Below are positions 54,333 through 63,652 of a stretch of DNA of 64,000 nucleotides, one piece after another. The notes beneath the pieces are model-generated. The model searched no databases and was not told where the DNA came from. It was given only the letters and a program-made list of their open reading frames with translations. The position numbers and the translations under genes were made by a program. Origin of the DNA: Saprospiraceae bacterium. Lineage in GTDB: Bacteria > Bacteroidota > Bacteroidia > Chitinophagales > Saprospiraceae. The DNA lies in the NCBI GenBank assembly GCA_016787345.1, contig JAEUUU010000176.1, forward strand, positions 1-64,000. The letters run 5' to 3'. Positions within the stretch are counted from its first letter, which is position 1; each line of letters opens with the position of its first letter.

Positions 54333-54540
54333 GATTACATGATTGCAGATTACATGATTTTAGATTGTTGATTTAAGAAGTATCCTTAGCGTATAGCGCG
54401 ACACTTAGTCAAGTGAAAAGCGGCCAATGCTAACACCTTCAACAATTTTAAATCATGTAATCTTAAATCATGTAATCTGCAATCATGTAATCTGCAATCA
54501 TGTAATCTGCAATCATGTAATCTGCAATCATGTAATTTGA
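54333..54540. repeat. 15-bp AATCATGTAATCTGC array with an inverted arm
   Basis: Six 15-bp units lie at 54451-54540: the first ends CTTA, four are AATCATGTAATCTGC and the last is degenerate. A left arm at 54333-54371 (GATTACATGATTGCAGATTA and TTTTAGATTGTTGA) is the inverted complement, with a unique core of about 65 bp between. Spacers are absent, so it is not CRISPR. It fills the convergent region between the LytTR and M43 protease genes. Confidence 0.9.
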
Positions 54541-54576
54541 CTTTGCAGGTGTTTATGCCTCAATTTATTGACCCAT

Positions 54577-55890
54577 TTACCGAACCACCAGCCGCTCGGC
54601 CGACCATTGCCGCCCGTTGTGTACCCGCACCATGTACAAGCCCGGCGGCAGTCCGCCCAGTTCGACCCACTCGGAAGCCGTGCCCTCCGGCAGGGTCTTG
54701 CTTTGCAACAACCGCCCCTCCGAGCCGTACAATTGCAGGCTGCTGCCGGCCGAAGCGGGCGTCGACAAATCAACGCGTACGCGGTCGTTTGCCGGGTTGG
54801 GCAACAGGCGGAATCCCGCCGCTGTCGCCGAAGGCTGATGGGTCGCCACTGATTCGAGCAGGCCGCTGCGCGGGCCTGTGAGCACGTTGCGCATGAGCTC
54901 GACCTGGCCTTTGGTAAACATATTCATGCAGTCTTCGCTGGCATAGTCCATGTAATTTTCGATCAGGTCGGGCATGTCGGTTCCGTAAAACAGCTCCACC
55001 TGCGGACAGGTATTTTTGCTGACGTCGCAGTCGAAGTTCGACTGGGCATTGGCATAGGGCGTATCGTCGACGCCGTCGCTTTGGTCGCAGTCGTTGGGCC
55101 CCAGCACGCCGCCGTCGCCCCAGATGTGGCGCAGCCCGAGGTAGTGGCCCACCTCGTGCGTGGGCGTGCGGCCTTTGACGCTGAGCGTGCCCACACCCGG
55201 AAATTCGAGCGGATTGGGGTTGTTGCTGCCGAAAGCGCGGAAATCGATCACCACGCCGTCTTCATCGAGGTTGGGCGCGCCCGAATCGGCAGGCCAGTGG
55301 GGCAGGTTGTTGGGGGGAAATGCGAAGCCGAGCACCTGGCCGATCACGATCGGGCCGAAGGCCAGCGGCTGGATTTTGCAGACCCAGATATTGAGGTAGT
55401 GGTCGGTATCCCAGGCATCGCTGCCGCCCTCGTCGGAATGTTTGAGGTTGCCGAGCAGGTCGGTACCCAACACATCGATCTCGAAGAGCGCATTGGTTTG
55501 AACGCGCTCGATAGCGACGAGATTGAAATGAATATCGGCGGCGCCGGCGGCCGGCTGAAACTGCGGGCGCAGGTTGCCGGTATCGGCGTTGAGGCGGTTG
55601 TAATCGGCGTTGAGCACGGCGATCTGGTCGTAAATGACGTCGTCGGAGAGGTTTTCGGCGGGATCTTTCCACACGACGTGCACCACGACGTTGATCGTGA
55701 GCGGTCCGCGCGGATGGGCGCCGGGCTGGCGGGCTTCGTCGAAAGCTGCGTCGAAGCCGGCGGCCAGTTCGGGGTGGTGGGTGCGGACGATCTGGTTAAA
55801 AATATCGTTGCCGCAAAGGATGGAGGGGGTTTGGGCATTTGCCGTGAGGCAGGACAACAACAGGAGAAAAAGGCTGGTAAGTGGTTTCAT
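54577..55890 (-). CDS. Secreted pappalysin-like M43 metalloprotease with T9SS C-terminal domain
   Basis: The start at 55890 gives 437 residues with a signal peptide (SLFLLLLSCLTANAQ). The catalytic zinc motif HEVGHYLGLRH (245-255) and the Met-turn NYMDYASEDCMNMFT identify the M43/metzincin group. The last about 80 residues (FRLLPNPANDRVRVDL, LQLYGSEGRLLQ, GLYMVRVHNGRQWSAERLVVR) are a type-A por secretion domain, so it should be exported by the type IX system that PorX regulates, then attached or released at the surface. Calcium-rich loops (DCDQSDGVDDTPYA) are visible. Confidence 0.94.
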   Translation of the reverse strand: MKPLTSLFLLLLSCLTANAQTPSILCGNDIFNQIVRTHHPELAAGFDAAFDEARQPGAHPRGPLTINVVVHVVWKDPAENLSDDVIYDQIAVLNADYNRLNADTGNLRPQFQPAAGAADIHFNLVAIERVQTNALFEIDVLGTDLLGNLKHSDEGGSDAWDTDHYLNIWVCKIQPLAFGPIVIGQVLGFAFPPNNLPHWPADSGAPNLDEDGVVIDFRAFGSNNPNPLEFPGVGTLSVKGRTPTHEVGHYLGLRHIWGDGGVLGPNDCDQSDGVDDTPYANAQSNFDCDVSKNTCPQVELFYGTDMPDLIENYMDYASEDCMNMFTKGQVELMRNVLTGPRSGLLESVATHQPSATAAGFRLLPNPANDRVRVDLSTPASAGSSLQLYGSEGRLLQSKTLPEGTASEWVELGGLPPGLYMVRVHNGRQWSAERLVVR

Positions 55891-56069
55891 GAATGCGGTG
55901 AGGGTAGGTAAACGAATATTCAAAGGTAGGTTTGGCGCGGCGGGGGCAAGTGAAATTTCGGGGAAAAAGTCTCCAAACGACTTTTAATAATAAAACCGGC
56001 CGCCTGAAGGCAGCCGGTTCGGTTTAAAATCTGAACGTAGAGAGAAAATAGTCGCCGTCGCGGTAACCA

Positions 56070-56855
56070 TTAAAGGCTCGCATGTTTCAGCGAACGGCTA
56101 CCCAATGCCTGTACCGGGCGGGCGTTGTCGTGCTCCACGTCGTGGAAAGCTTCGATTTGTTCGTGCGAAGCCTCGACGGGATGCTCCATCACCAGCCAGG
56201 TCACGATTTCCGAGCAGGGCGGCGTGGTAAGCGAACCGCCATAGGTGTAGTAGCTGCGATTGGAGGGCAGGCAATCCGATACGTTGAACGTCAGGTTGGC
56301 ATCGTCGAAAGTGGCGTCTTTGGTGGCCGGCAAGTGCTCAATGAAGGGCTTGAGAAAGTTGTTTTCGGCGCCTTCCTTGAAAAACACGCCAATCACGGCA
56401 AGTTTTCCGGTGCTTTCGTTTTTGTGTACGAAGTGCACTTCCATCGGGTACGAAACACCGCCTACGGTGTGCTCGCTATGGGTGTGGAAGTGGTACTGGA
56501 GGAGTTTGTACGTTTGGCCGCCCAGCGTGATTTCGCTGCCGGCGTCGCAGTTGAACTGAACGGTATGGCCGTTATTGACGGCATGCGTCGCGGAAGCAAC
56601 GAAATGTTCGCCGATGGCGGCCAGGGAGTTGTCGTCCATGGCGCCGGCAATGTCGATGGGCGACTGGGCAGCGCCGCCGCATTCCGTGTAGTCGATGCAG
56701 AGGTCTTTCCAGTGCTCGGGGCCGTCTTCGCCGGAATACTCCCAATGCACGCCATCACAGGAAGGCAGCGTGGTTTGTTTGTCGTCTTTGCAGGAAGTAA
56801 GGGTCAGGAAAGCGCCGCCTAGCAGCAGAAAACTGAGTTGAAATACATTTTTCAT
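56070..56855 (-). CDS. Alpha-class carbonic anhydrase lipoprotein
   Basis: The 261-residue protein starts at 56855 with a lipoprotein signal (FLLLGGAFLTLTSCKDD). Alpha-CA motifs are WEYSGEDGPEHW, GAAQSPIDI, YHFHTHSEHTVGG (two zinc His plus the proton path), MEVHFVHK (third zinc His) and YYTYGGSLTTPPCSEIVTW. It interconverts CO2 and bicarbonate in the periplasm or at the surface. It shares a divergent regulatory region with the ECF sigma gene, where each side carries the same 13-bp sequence pointing outward. Confidence 0.95.
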   Translation of the reverse strand: MKNVFQLSFLLLGGAFLTLTSCKDDKQTTLPSCDGVHWEYSGEDGPEHWKDLCIDYTECGGAAQSPIDIAGAMDDNSLAAIGEHFVASATHAVNNGHTVQFNCDAGSEITLGGQTYKLLQYHFHTHSEHTVGGVSYPMEVHFVHKNESTGKLAVIGVFFKEGAENNFLKPFIEHLPATKDATFDDANLTFNVSDCLPSNRSYYTYGGSLTTPPCSEIVTWLVMEHPVEASHEQIEAFHDVEHDNARPVQALGSRSLKHASL

Positions 56856-56960
56856 GTTAGATAGAGCAGATAAATGAAGGATGAAGGATAGTTCTTTAAA
56901 CAAAAGCCGTCGGTAGCGACACCTCCGTGCATTTGCTTATGGGGAGATATGAGCACAGGG

Positions 56961-57065
56961 GACAAAACGTGACAGCCTGAGGAAAAAAAATTTCTACCCC
57001 TTACCCGGTTTTGGTTTTTTTTGCGCTCCGATTATTTTTTTTAAAAAAAATGGTCACGTTTTGTC
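56961..57065. promoter_or_regulatory. Pair of identical outward-facing 13-bp sites between carbonic anhydrase and ECF sigma genes
   Basis: GACAAAACGTGAC (56961-56973) and its perfect complement GTCACGTTTTGTC (57053-57065) lie 79 nt apart. In transcription direction both read GTCACGTTTTGTC followed by a C-rich sequence (CCCC on the left, TACCCC on the right). The right one is 15 nt from the sigma ATG. They may be regulator or ECF promoter sites shared by the two divergent genes. Confidence 0.55.
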
Positions 57066-57080
57066 TACCCCTTTCATGTC

Positions 57081-57746
57081 ATGAATGAAGGCATTCAGAG
57101 TGCGTCGCAAACCAGTGATTTTTCTTTACTCATCGCCCGGCTGAGGCGGCGGGATGAAAAAGCCTGGACGGAATTGGTCGGCTCGCTGCGGCAAGTCACT
57201 TTGCCGTGGCTGCGAAAGCGAATAGGCCGGCTACCGGCCTATGCCGTCACGACGGAGCAAGAGTTTGCTATGGAAATTTTCTCGGAAAGCCTGTCGAGAT
57301 TTTACACCCTGTTTGAAAAAGGCCGGTTTGAACAAGCCCGGGAATTGCAATCCCTCATGTTCAAAATAGCCGAGCTGACCCTGAAGGAAGGCTTCGCACG
57401 TTTGAAAAAAGAAGCGCTTATCTACCGACCCGACGACCCGGCCGGTTTTCAAACGGTACAACAGGAACTGAGCGACTGGACGAACGACGACGAACTTGCC
57501 CGCCAACGCGCCCGCGACATCAGGCAAAAACTCCTCGAATTGAATGAAAACGACCGCGACCTGCTATGCCGCTTTTACGCCGGGGAGAAACTTGCCGACC
57601 TGGCCCGCGAAATGGAAGTCTCGGAAGAAAACATACGAAAACGCAAGCAACGCGCCTTCGATCGATTGAAACAACTGATCGGCATGGCGCAACTATTTCT
57701 GATTGGTAACCTATGGACCGCCCAACTATCGACCGTGACAATATAA
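57081..57746 (+). CDS. ECF-type RNA polymerase sigma factor
   Basis: The 221-residue protein has a sigma-70 region 2 (about 15-95, LIARLRRRDEKAWTELV, LFEKGRFEQA) and region 4 helix-turn-helix (about 145-200, ENDRDLLCRFYAGEKLADLAREMEVSEENIRKRKQRAFDRLKQ). The length and the unusual region 2 match the sigma factors that accompany CHAT-TPR proteins in Bacteroidota. The anti-sigma-like gene overlaps its 3' end by 34 bp, implying coupled translation. Confidence 0.9.
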   Translation: MNEGIQSASQTSDFSLLIARLRRRDEKAWTELVGSLRQVTLPWLRKRIGRLPAYAVTTEQEFAMEIFSESLSRFYTLFEKGRFEQARELQSLMFKIAELTLKEGFARLKKEALIYRPDDPAGFQTVQQELSDWTNDDELARQRARDIRQKLLELNENDRDLLCRFYAGEKLADLAREMEVSEENIRKRKQRAFDRLKQLIGMAQLFLIGNLWTAQLSTVTI

Positions 57747-58504
57747 TCGAACGTTTCGTTTTAGGTCAACTGACCGACGCGGAACTCGATGCTTTCCTGA
57801 CGTATCAGCTCTTTCACCCGGAAATCAAAACCGAGGTGGAAGCCCTGCGCGCAGTAGCAAAAACGACCCGCGGGCTGGCACCCTCCCGGCAAGTGAAATG
57901 GTGGCAAAAAAGGGGTATTCAAATCGGTTTGCTGCTCCTTACCGTCGTGCTGGGCGTGGCACTCTGGCAGTTGGCCGGCCGCGGGCGCCAGCACGATACT
58001 TCCCCTGCCGCCCCCCAACAACAAAACACAGAACCTCCCACCCTCATCACCCCCGGCGATACAACCGAAACGCACCCGCCCCCCCCATCATCCCGTCAGA
58101 TTGCGGCCGACTTCCGGCCCAATCCGCACCTGGAAGCGCTTCTGGGTCCGGGCAGGTTTCGCGGCAATGCCGACGAGCAGCCGGCCTGGGTAAAAACGCC
58201 CCCGGCCGAACAACAATGCGAGAGCGCCGCGACAATGTGCCGGATCAACCTCAGAGGCCAGTTGCGCGGCGATATCGAGGCAATCAAACAGTTCCGCTGG
58301 CTGCTTTTCTCCAACAAACCCGCCGATTTTACTGCCCTGCGCCCGCTTCAAAGCGGTTCTTTTTCCACAAAAAACAACCCGGACCAGACCATTGGCATCG
58401 ACGCCGGTATCAGCCTGCGCCTTGCACCCGGCTTGTATTATTACCTGATTGAAGACGCCGAAAGCGGGGCAACCTACTTCACCGGCAAACTGACCGTTCG
58501 CTGA
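57713..58504 (+). CDS. Predicted anti-sigma-like membrane protein
   Basis: The 263-residue protein has a short cytoplasmic N-terminus (IIERFVLGQLTDAELDAFLTY, like the anti-sigma zinc-less ASD), one membrane helix (about 70-88, IGLLLLTVVLGVALWQLAG), a Pro-rich linker and an extracytoplasmic domain with two Cys (CESAATMCRINLRG). The overlap with the sigma gene and its topology fit an anti-sigma factor, but no canonical ZAS motif is present, so the role is inferred from context. Confidence 0.75.
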   Translation: MDRPTIDRDNIIERFVLGQLTDAELDAFLTYQLFHPEIKTEVEALRAVAKTTRGLAPSRQVKWWQKRGIQIGLLLLTVVLGVALWQLAGRGRQHDTSPAAPQQQNTEPPTLITPGDTTETHPPPPSSRQIAADFRPNPHLEALLGPGRFRGNADEQPAWVKTPPAEQQCESAATMCRINLRGQLRGDIEAIKQFRWLLFSNKPADFTALRPLQSGSFSTKNNPDQTIGIDAGISLRLAPGLYYYLIEDAESGATYFTGKLTVR

Positions 58505-58523
58505 ACCCGGCCAGGCGCATGTG

Positions 58524-61259
58524 CTAACGGATCAATACGAATGCTGCCCAGAGCGCCGGCTGGTTGGGCGCTTCGCGGCGCATGTGGTTCTGGGCATACT
58601 GATAGGCGTCTGGAATGGTCGCGCCGCCAGCTTGCCATTTCCGGTAAAATTCGCGCATGAACAATTGGGTAAAATGATCGTCGACGCTCCATAGCGTCAT
58701 CAGCACGTAATGCGCGCCGGCTATGCGGAAGGCTCTTTGAAGGCCATACACGCCTTCGTCCGACGACAATTCGCCCAGCCCTGTGCCGCAGGCCGAGAGC
58801 ACCACCAACTCGGTATGGCTCAAATCCATCCGTGCAATCTCGTCGGCAGTCAGGATGCCGTCTTCCTGGTCGGGTAGTATTTCCTTCCCGCTCCACACCC
58901 GGTTGGCGCCCGCGAGCACCATACCGGATCGAATAAGCGGGTTCCGGGCATCGACAAATCCCATACTCGCGTTGTCGTGCGGCTCGGGGTAAAAAAAGCC
59001 GTGGGTTGCCAGATGAATGACGTAGGGTGAGGGACCCTGTTTGAAGGACTCTTCTGTCGCCGCAGAATCGCTCAATCGAACGACCTCGAATTGCCGGCTT
59101 TCTAAATAATATGCAACCTCGTTGGCCTCGTCCAGCGTGGCCGGCAGGTAAACCCAGGTCTGGCCGGCAGTACCGTTTCTGAACCCGTTAGCGGATACGC
59201 CGTTCAGCCTCGACTGAAAAGCGGACGCCTCCGGCCGCGTTGTGTTCGGGGCGATGGCTGCCGTACCGGCGCGGTCGTAATCGATTCCGCCCAAAACCCG
59301 GGCGGTCTTTGGGCCGGGCGCCGGCTCAAGCAATCTGCCCGAAACGAGATCGCGGGTGGAGCCCACCCGCACAATTTGCAAGCGATCAGAAAAAACCTCG
59401 TCGGGGCCCACAGGTACTGCGCTCATATTGATCAGGTTGAATTGGCCGTAGGGCGACAGGTACAAGCGCGAAATATTGGGCAAAAGGGGCAGAAGCGGCT
59501 GTCCAACAAGCCATTGCAGGTTGTCGGTTTTTTGAGCCGAATAGCCGTATGCCTTTCGCAAGGCCGTGGATTTGGGGAACGAGGCCGCCGGACCGAAATC
59601 GATAACTTTCGGGAGCGTTGAATTTTTATGGATAAAAAAGCCGACCAGATGAAGGCTGTCGTGCCAGGTAAAACCGCTGATTTCAAGCGCGGCTTCGCCG
59701 GGTTTCAGGGCGTTTTGTACGTCTTGCCAGTGAACGATCCGGCGGGCGTCGCGAAAAGCGTCCGAATGACGGGCCAGGCGGTTTTCAAGCAAGGTGGCGC
59801 GTTGTTGCAGGCTGTCGATATCGGGTCGGCGTTTGGCCGAGGGTTTTGCATATTGGGCGGTGAGCAAGGTTTGCAGGTCTTCCCATTCGGTAAATTCCCG
59901 ACGGATTTCGGGGTCGGGAATATCGCGAAGCGATTGCATCATGCGGCGGCGGTTGTCAAAAAGCAGGTTTTTGGAAAGCAGCAGGTTGTCGTAGGCAATA
60001 CCCGAAAAAACACTGTCCTGCGGAAATTGCCAGGCCAGTTGGTTGGCCAGTTCGACCAAAGGGTACAATTGCTGCGCGAGCCCGCGCTGTTCGGCTTCGC
60101 CCATTTGACTAAAATTCAGCCGCATAAATTCGGCGCCGTGTTCCGATGCGAATGCCAGATGCCGGGCACTTGGTTCCAATTGCCCGAGCTGCGCATAGGT
60201 TTCGGCCAGTTCGCGGTGTTCTACCCAGCCTTGCGGGGCATAAATGCCGTATGAACTTTCCCGCAGGGCGGCCATCTCCTCCCACATTTCAATGGCCTGT
60301 TCGGTGTGGCCGCCGGCTTTTTTCACAATGGCCAGGGAGAACAGGTAAGAGGCATACAGCACGTGCGTTTTGCCCAAAAGACTGTCGATGCGTTGCAGGG
60401 CATCCTCCAGGTAGCGGTCGGCCAGTTCGTATTGACCGAGTTTGCAGTAAACAACGCCGATTTCGCCCAGACACGAAAAGTAGTTGGGGTGATTTTTGCC
60501 GTTATTGGCTTCGTTGATGGCCAGGGCTTCCTGAAACAGGCCGAGCGCCTCTTCGAGGTGTCCGTTGCGCCGCTGCAAAACGGCGAGGTTGTACAAACGG
60601 GTGGCGTATTTCGGGTGTTTTTTGCCCAGCGAGCGGGCAGTAATATCGAGTGATTGCCGGTAATACGTGGCGGCCTGGTCGAAACGGCCGGTTTGTTCGC
60701 AGAGGATACCCGCGTTGTTGAGGAAAATGCCGTAGGTAGGGTCGTCTTTGCCAAACACCTCCGCGCTGGTGCTCAGCAATTCTTCAAAAGCGGCCATGGA
60801 AAGGTTGTACTCCTGCAGGTCTTTGTAAAGCATGGCCAGGTTGTTGAGCCGGGTAAGGTAGTCTTCGTGGCGAGGCCCCAGGTAGCTGGCAGCATGGCGG
60901 AGAGCATCTTCCAGCGCCGGGCGGGCTTCGCGAAGTTTGCCGGCGTGGTGCAGAGTGGTGCCCAGGTTGTCGAGGCTGGTACCGATCAGCGGATGAGATG
61001 GCGGGAAATGCGCCCGGGCAAAGGTGTTAGCCTCCTCGGCCAGTCGGGCAGATTCGAGATAATTACCTTTGTTGAAGGCCGTTTCCATAAGCCGGCCTAT
61101 GGAATCCCAGACGAGGCTGTCGCGGACGAAAACGGTGTCGGATTGTGCTTGCGAACGCGATGTGGCGAAAGCCATGACGACGCAACACGCGATGAGCCGC
61201 AGCGATAACGACAGTATAGCCGATCCGAGGGAGCGGACGCCCAATTTGCAATAGTTCAT
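58524..61259 (-). CDS. Exported TPR-CHAT protein (caspase-like)
   Basis: The 911-residue protein starts with a signal-peptide-like segment (RLIACCVVMAFATSRSQAQS). About eight TPR units (45-340; for example LDNLGTTLHHAGKLREARPALEDAL) are followed by a helical linker and a C-terminal CHAT domain with the caspase dyad His753 (VIHLATHGFFYP) and Cys824 (VVLSACGTGLGE), ending WAAFVLIR. CHAT proteases are known in type III-E CRISPR and other stress or defence modules. Here the gene is convergent with the sigma/anti-sigma pair (about 20 bp), which suggests a signalling module. Whether the protease is exported or the leader is a membrane anchor is not clear. Confidence 0.92.
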   Translation of the reverse strand: MNYCKLGVRSLGSAILSLSLRLIACCVVMAFATSRSQAQSDTVFVRDSLVWDSIGRLMETAFNKGNYLESARLAEEANTFARAHFPPSHPLIGTSLDNLGTTLHHAGKLREARPALEDALRHAASYLGPRHEDYLTRLNNLAMLYKDLQEYNLSMAAFEELLSTSAEVFGKDDPTYGIFLNNAGILCEQTGRFDQAATYYRQSLDITARSLGKKHPKYATRLYNLAVLQRRNGHLEEALGLFQEALAINEANNGKNHPNYFSCLGEIGVVYCKLGQYELADRYLEDALQRIDSLLGKTHVLYASYLFSLAIVKKAGGHTEQAIEMWEEMAALRESSYGIYAPQGWVEHRELAETYAQLGQLEPSARHLAFASEHGAEFMRLNFSQMGEAEQRGLAQQLYPLVELANQLAWQFPQDSVFSGIAYDNLLLSKNLLFDNRRRMMQSLRDIPDPEIRREFTEWEDLQTLLTAQYAKPSAKRRPDIDSLQQRATLLENRLARHSDAFRDARRIVHWQDVQNALKPGEAALEISGFTWHDSLHLVGFFIHKNSTLPKVIDFGPAASFPKSTALRKAYGYSAQKTDNLQWLVGQPLLPLLPNISRLYLSPYGQFNLINMSAVPVGPDEVFSDRLQIVRVGSTRDLVSGRLLEPAPGPKTARVLGGIDYDRAGTAAIAPNTTRPEASAFQSRLNGVSANGFRNGTAGQTWVYLPATLDEANEVAYYLESRQFEVVRLSDSAATEESFKQGPSPYVIHLATHGFFYPEPHDNASMGFVDARNPLIRSGMVLAGANRVWSGKEILPDQEDGILTADEIARMDLSHTELVVLSACGTGLGELSSDEGVYGLQRAFRIAGAHYVLMTLWSVDDHFTQLFMREFYRKWQAGGATIPDAYQYAQNHMRREAPNQPALWAAFVLIR

Positions 61260-61362
61260 GACGAAGGATGTTCTAAGATTGCAAATATGCGGCGGAGGAA
61301 TGGGAAACGGTTGCCGAGCCTGATTTTGAGGCGATTATTGGGTAGATTTCTTTAAAAAAGTT

Positions 61363-61406
61363 CAAAAACAAAAAGCCGCGCAGAGCATCCAGATTCTCCG
61401 CGCGGC
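61363..61406 (-). terminator. Terminator downstream of recQ
   Basis: GCCGCGCAGAG (61375-61385) pairs with CTCCGCGCGGC (61396-61406) with one mismatch; on the minus strand a T-rich run (complement of AAAAACAAAA, 61363-61374) follows. Confidence 0.8.
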
Positions 61407-61435
61407 CTCTTGTTTGCAAGCCACCAATCAGGGCC

Positions 61436-63652
61436 TCAGTTGGCGTAATCGCTCAAAAACTTCAATCGTATCAGCTGGATTTCCTCCCAGGTAATTTCCT
61501 CGTCTTTGAGTTCCTGATAGGCCACGTCCACGTCGGGCGTTTCGGCTTCCTTGAAGTATTCGATGATGGTTTCGCGCACGTACTCGTCGGGTACGACTTT
61601 GTTGAGGTAGTAGTCGAGGCGGAGTTTGGTGCCCGAGTTGACGATGCCGTCGAGTTCTTCCATCAATTCCTGGAAGCTGAGGTCGTTGGATTTGGCGATG
61701 TCTTCGAGCGGGATTTTTCGGTCGATGGACGTGATGATGTTGATCTTGGTTTTCGACTTGTTGGCCACCGTTTTGATGGTGATGTCCATCGGTCGTTCGA
61801 TGTCGTTCTCTTCGCAGTATTTCTGGATGGCGTCGATAAAGGGTTGGGCGTATTTCTGCGCCTTGCCCTGCGACACGCCCGTGATTTTGCCCATGTCTTC
61901 CATCGAAATGGGATACTGGGTCGCCATTTCTTCGAGCGAGGGGTCCTGGAAAATGACGTAAGGCGGCAGGTTGTGTTTTTTGGCTACCTGTCGCCGCAGG
62001 TCTTTCAGGATGTTCATCAGGGTTTCGTCGAGCACGGCGGTACCGCCTTTTTCGTCGTCGAAATCGTATTCGCCGTCTTCAAAGTTGTGGTTGACGGTGA
62101 TCTGGACCGGGAAGGGGTTTTGCAGGTATTTGCGGCCTTCTTCGGATACTTTCAGGAGGCCGAACTGTTCGATTTCCTTGTACACCAGGTTGTGAATCAT
62201 GGCGTGCCGGATGACCGAGTTCCAGAAGTTTTCGTCGTTGTGGTCTTCGCCCACGCCGAAGTTTTCGAGTTCGGTGAAACGAAAGTCCTTCATTTCCTTG
62301 GTTTCGCGGCCGAGGATGAAGTCGACGATCGTTTTCATCAGGTAGTTTTCGTTCAGTTCGAGGATGGAAGCGATCACGGCCTTCAGTTCCTCCTGTACTT
62401 CTACTTTTTCTTTGGGTGTGCGGCAGTTGTCGCACATTTTATGGCAGTTGTGCTCGTCGAATTCTTCGCCGAAGTAGTGCAGCAGGAAGCGGCGGCGGCA
62501 GGAGGCGGTTTCCGCGTAGGCGACGACTTCCTGCATGAGTTGCACGCCCATTTCGCGTTCGGCGACGGGTTTGTCGCGCAGGAATTTTTCGAGCCTGACG
62601 ATGTCCTGATAATTGTAAAAAGCGATGCACTTGCCCGTCAGTCCGTCGCGGCCGGCACGGCCGGTTTCCTGGTAGTAGTTTTCGATGGATTTGGGGATAT
62701 CGTAGTGGATCACGAAGCGCACGTCGGGCTTGTCGATGCCCATACCGAAGGCGATGGTGGCGCAGATGACGTCGATTTCCTCCATGAGGAAGTCGTCCTG
62801 GGTTTTGGAGCGGGTTTTGGGATCGAGGCCGGCGTGATAGGGCGCGGCTTTGATATCGTTGACGGAGAGGACCTGGGCGAGGTCTTCGGCGGTTTTGCGG
62901 TTCTGGACGTAGATGATGCCCGATTCGTTGCGGAATTCCTCTTTGATCGTCTGGATGATCTGGCGAATCGTCTGGTCTTTTTTAACCTTCGGGCGGATTT
63001 CGTAGAAGAGGTTGTCGCGATTGAACGACGAAACGAAGGTGTGTTCGCCTTCCATGCCCAGGTTTTTCAGGATATCCACCTGTACTTTGGGCGTCGCGGT
63101 GGCGGTGAGGGCGATGATGGGCACGCTGCCGGCGATGGCATCGAGCATGGCCCGGATGCGGCGGTACTCCGGCCGGAAATCGTGGCCCCATTCGGAGATA
63201 CAGTGGGCTTCGTCGACGGCGACGAAAGAGATTTCCGAGCTCCGGAAGAATTCGATATTTTCTTCTTTGGTCAGGGTTTCGGGGGCGACGTAGAGCATTT
63301 TGGTTTTGCCGTCGCTGATGTCCTGCTTCACTTTTTTCATCTGCGCTTTGGTGAGCGAAGAGTTGAGAAAGTGCGCCACTTCGTCTTCATCGGAATAGCC
63401 GCGTATAGCGTCGACCTGGTTTTTCATCAGGGCGATGAGCGGGCTGATGATGATGGCGGTGCCGGGCAGCATAAGGGCGGGGAGTTGGTAGCAAAGACTT
63501 TTACCGCCGCCGGTAGGCATAATCACGAAGGTATCTTTACCATCGAGCAGGCTTTGGATAATGGTGCGTTGTTCGCCTTTGAAGGCATCAAAACCGAAAT
63601 AGCGGTGTAAGTTTTCCTGGAGGGTGTCGCGTTCAGTGGAAATCGCAGTCAT
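61436..63652 (-). CDS. recQ: ATP-dependent DNA helicase RecQ
   Basis: The start at 63652 gives 738 residues. Motif I is MPTGGGKSLCYQLP (Walker A 47-52), motif II VDEAH (146-150), and motifs YVQNRKTAEDLAQVL, VIHYDIPKSIENYYQETGRAGRDG complete the helicase core. The zinc region CRRRFLLHYFGE...CHKMCDNC, the RQC winged helix and an HRDC domain (VLDETLMNILKDLRRQVAKK, about 530-610) follow; the last about 110 residues are a family extension with a RecQ-CTD-like wHTH. RecQ unwinds 3'-5' and acts in recombinational repair. The length is longer than E. coli RecQ (609) but usual for Bacteroidota. Confidence 0.96.
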   Translation of the reverse strand: MTAISTERDTLQENLHRYFGFDAFKGEQRTIIQSLLDGKDTFVIMPTGGGKSLCYQLPALMLPGTAIIISPLIALMKNQVDAIRGYSDEDEVAHFLNSSLTKAQMKKVKQDISDGKTKMLYVAPETLTKEENIEFFRSSEISFVAVDEAHCISEWGHDFRPEYRRIRAMLDAIAGSVPIIALTATATPKVQVDILKNLGMEGEHTFVSSFNRDNLFYEIRPKVKKDQTIRQIIQTIKEEFRNESGIIYVQNRKTAEDLAQVLSVNDIKAAPYHAGLDPKTRSKTQDDFLMEEIDVICATIAFGMGIDKPDVRFVIHYDIPKSIENYYQETGRAGRDGLTGKCIAFYNYQDIVRLEKFLRDKPVAEREMGVQLMQEVVAYAETASCRRRFLLHYFGEEFDEHNCHKMCDNCRTPKEKVEVQEELKAVIASILELNENYLMKTIVDFILGRETKEMKDFRFTELENFGVGEDHNDENFWNSVIRHAMIHNLVYKEIEQFGLLKVSEEGRKYLQNPFPVQITVNHNFEDGEYDFDDEKGGTAVLDETLMNILKDLRRQVAKKHNLPPYVIFQDPSLEEMATQYPISMEDMGKITGVSQGKAQKYAQPFIDAIQKYCEENDIERPMDITIKTVANKSKTKINIITSIDRKIPLEDIAKSNDLSFQELMEELDGIVNSGTKLRLDYYLNKVVPDEYVRETIIEYFKEAETPDVDVAYQELKDEEITWEEIQLIRLKFLSDYAN

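Noticed and set aside
61844-63610. A 588-codon plus-strand open frame opposite recQ
   Set aside because: Phe/Val/Gly-rich shadow without motifs; recQ on the minus strand has all helicase motifs.
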